A stretch of DNA of 5,597 bases from Acidobacteriota bacterium (lineage in GTDB: Bacteria > Acidobacteriota > Vicinamibacteria > Vicinamibacterales > CAVVIG01), in NCBI GenBank assembly GCA_003222455.1, contig QHWF01000419.1, forward strand, positions 1 to 5,597, written 5' to 3'. This document shows, piece by piece, positions 5,401 through 5,597 of the stretch (position 1 is the first letter of the stretch; each line of letters opens with the position of its first letter). Both the position numbers and the translations under genes were made by a program. Under the pieces are notes generated by a model, which was not told the DNA's origin, did not search any database, and saw nothing but the letters and a program-made list of their open reading frames with translations.

Positions 5401-5597
5401 TCGACCACGATCTTGTTGATCTTGACTGTGTCCTCGAGGCCGATATGCGTCCACGTCTTGCCGGCATCGACCGATTTGTACATGCCGTCGCCGGACGAAC
5501 CTCCCACCGAGTCACCAGTGCCGGCATAGACAATGTTTGTGTCGGACGGCGCGACCTGTATCGCGCCGATGCTGTCGACGTTTGTGAACTGATCGAA
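2418..5597 (-). CDS. Large Asp-box (BNR) repeat, sortilin/VPS10-like 'glycosyl hydrolase'-type protein, N-terminus outside window
   Basis: The frame is open to the right edge, so 1059 residues are visible and the true start lies outside. A GTG at 5505-5507 is internal, since 30 in-frame residues before it (FDQFTNVDSIGAIQVAPS...) continue the family pattern. Counting from that GTG as residue 1, ten Asp-boxes (S/T-x-D-x-G-x-T-W) lie at 12-19, 61-68, 123-130, 172-179, 220-227, 263-270, 407-414, 499-506, 562-569 and 610-617, the repeat of beta-propeller sialidase/sortilin folds. A Pro/Ala/Thr linker spans 437-468. 'GTYGRGFWVLDDMSPLRDI' (646-664) closes the propeller. A FlgD/Ig-like beta domain (about 720-835) and a helical tail with a Gly-rich loop (909-924) follow. 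Such proteins are often labelled glycosyl hydrolase, but no catalytic residues can be assigned, so binding or a structural role is equally likely. It is probably exported; the signal peptide would be outside the window. Confidence 0.9.
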   Translation of the reverse strand, partial: FDQFTNVDSIGAIQVAPSDTNIVYAGTGDSVGGSSGDGMYKSVDAGKTWTHIGLEDTVKINKIVVDPKDPNLVLASTQGDARHSGQGVYSSTDGGKTWTNVLKPENANGTRDLEYAFDTPHVMFATSQGAGGGFGGGGGAAPQGPNATALYKSTDAGKTWKKVDTLPPYTGRISVAIAMHTKGQRVFVVGGLLQGGSGLYRSDDQGATWQHMGGDDTRVANGQGAFSSGVWVDPQNPDILYTISTTVYRSTDGGKTFSAFKGAPGGEDPHEIWIDPTNGQRMFFGFDQGPAVTLDGGQTWSGYYQIPIAQVYHIATDNRYPYWVMGSKQDTGAIMTRSRSDQGQITTVDWLPLPSSEFGTLAPDPLKPTTVYGVGYGAGQGNGLIKIDLTAGQWGNVAPNFGTDSGLYTAGRDFWKRFDTAFDPKALYVGYNCILVTRDGAQTWKAFSPDLTTAKGQPMVPCGVVPAAAAAPRPAAPAPTPGAPTATPTPAPPAGGRPNLPGSISDFSLSTVKQGVVWSGSTSGQIYNTMDGGKTWNNVTNFTDLPPGANFVTVEAGHSDVNTAYVLANLGLGRGGGGPPAPQREQHYIYRTHDGGKSWTRIVNGLPVDERTGSQVHVIREDPKQKGLLFAGTETTVYVSFDDGDHWQSLRLNLPSTSIRDMVFHTDDHMNDLVIGTYGRGFWVLDDMSPLRDIAAKAQQIAAAPAYLFKPGDAIRSRMNSNWDQPMNPEMPHAANPPFGALIYYHLSQKPAGEIKLQIFDSANKLVRTITSTPPPMYRRPPYPDYWLMPSSERALSTNIGTNRINWDLRYDDPPGFNPDINNQMNSAPGQVTPAPHGPLALPGTYTVKLLVDGAVYTQTLVVHNDPRIGESATMMSGLRAQNKLAMAAWQGMKDSYAANEEVAAMRAQLAAIARGSLPADIATAATALDAKLATIGGARAPGRGGGGGGGFGGPARIPGSVLTFTAINALFNTVLAPLSQNAIDMPPTKAEVDTWESGCKEFTATANASKTMLGVDLVGFNSLLTKSNLTPLKITPTALAVPASCTFVWPMATARGGK
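2738..2780 (-). repeat. Poly-glycine tract near the C-terminus of the repeat protein
   Basis: The stretch codes for a run of seven Gly followed by Phe-Gly-Gly, at about residues 909-924 counted from the GTG at 5507. It joins a helical segment to the final domain. Similar shorter Gly-rich loops occur at residues 99-109 (about 5181-5213) and 543-548. Confidence 0.6.
4104..4199 (-). repeat. Pro/Ala/Thr-rich linker coding stretch in the repeat protein
   Basis: The coded residues alternate Ala, Pro and Thr (PAAPAPTPGAPTATPTPAPP) and separate the first seven Asp-boxes from the last three. On the plus strand this appears as repeated 'ggagccgg' and 'gtcggag' units. The segment probably forms an extended flexible insert in a propeller loop, just after two cysteines (C403 and C432) that could pair. 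Confidence 0.7.
5119..5480 (-). repeat. Near-identical DNA copies of the Asp-box unit
   Basis: The plus-strand unit CACGTCTTGCCGSCGTCGGT, coding on the minus strand for the Asp-box core, is almost unchanged at 5119, 5305 and 5452 (the last with small changes). Related copies occur at 3991 and, shortened, at 4831. The copies at 5119 and 5452 continue alike into GATTTGTA. The spacing follows the propeller repeat, so these are coding repeats and not mobile DNA. Confidence 0.65.

Noticed and set aside
5505..5507. GTG at 5507 as the true start of the large repeat protein
   Set aside because: Thirty in-frame residues before it continue the propeller pattern (VAPSDTNIVYAGTGDS) to the window edge, so the gene is partial.

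Overview
The window reads as chromosomal DNA of a soil-type, fairly GC-rich bacterium. Acidobacteriota is my best guess, held with moderate-to-low confidence. The guess rests on the large Asp-box (BNR) repeat protein, whose Gly-rich loops and Pro/Ala linker are common in that phylum, and on a small secreted protein ending in a 'SVTYADGKTW'-like strand of a kind I associate with acidobacterial genomes. No rRNA, tRNA, CRISPR array, transposase or integrase is visible.

All four recognisable genes lie on the minus strand, so transcription runs from right to left. From the right edge: (i) a very large exported beta-propeller/sortilin-like protein with ten visible Asp-box repeats, whose N-terminus is cut off by the window edge (2418-5597); (ii) a short VOC/glyoxalase-fold gene that appears to have lost the last third of its domain (1967-2242); (iii) a complete short-chain dehydrogenase/reductase that is FabL-like in layout but lacks the catalytic tyrosine (1010-1834); (iv) a small signal-anchored protein of unknown function (232-726). 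At the left edge, an open frame on the plus strand (3-284) may be the tail of a convergent gene, but support is weak.

The genes are separated by about 130-285 nt. Two of the gaps contain plausible sigma70-type promoters: one before the dehydrogenase and one before the small secreted protein. I therefore read the region as separate transcription units that share a strand, not as an operon, and I see no pathway joining them. Base composition alternates. Sampled 60-nt lines in the large repeat gene and the dehydrogenase run at about 63-82% GC, while the VOC gene, the small secreted-protein gene and the gaps sampled run at about 47-53%. This suggests the left half is a patchwork of genes with different histories.

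I do not see a convincing new multi-gene system. The points most worth a second look are the dehydrogenase without its tyrosine, the truncated VOC gene, a near-perfect palindrome between the large gene and the VOC gene, and a hairpin just before the start codon of the small secreted protein.
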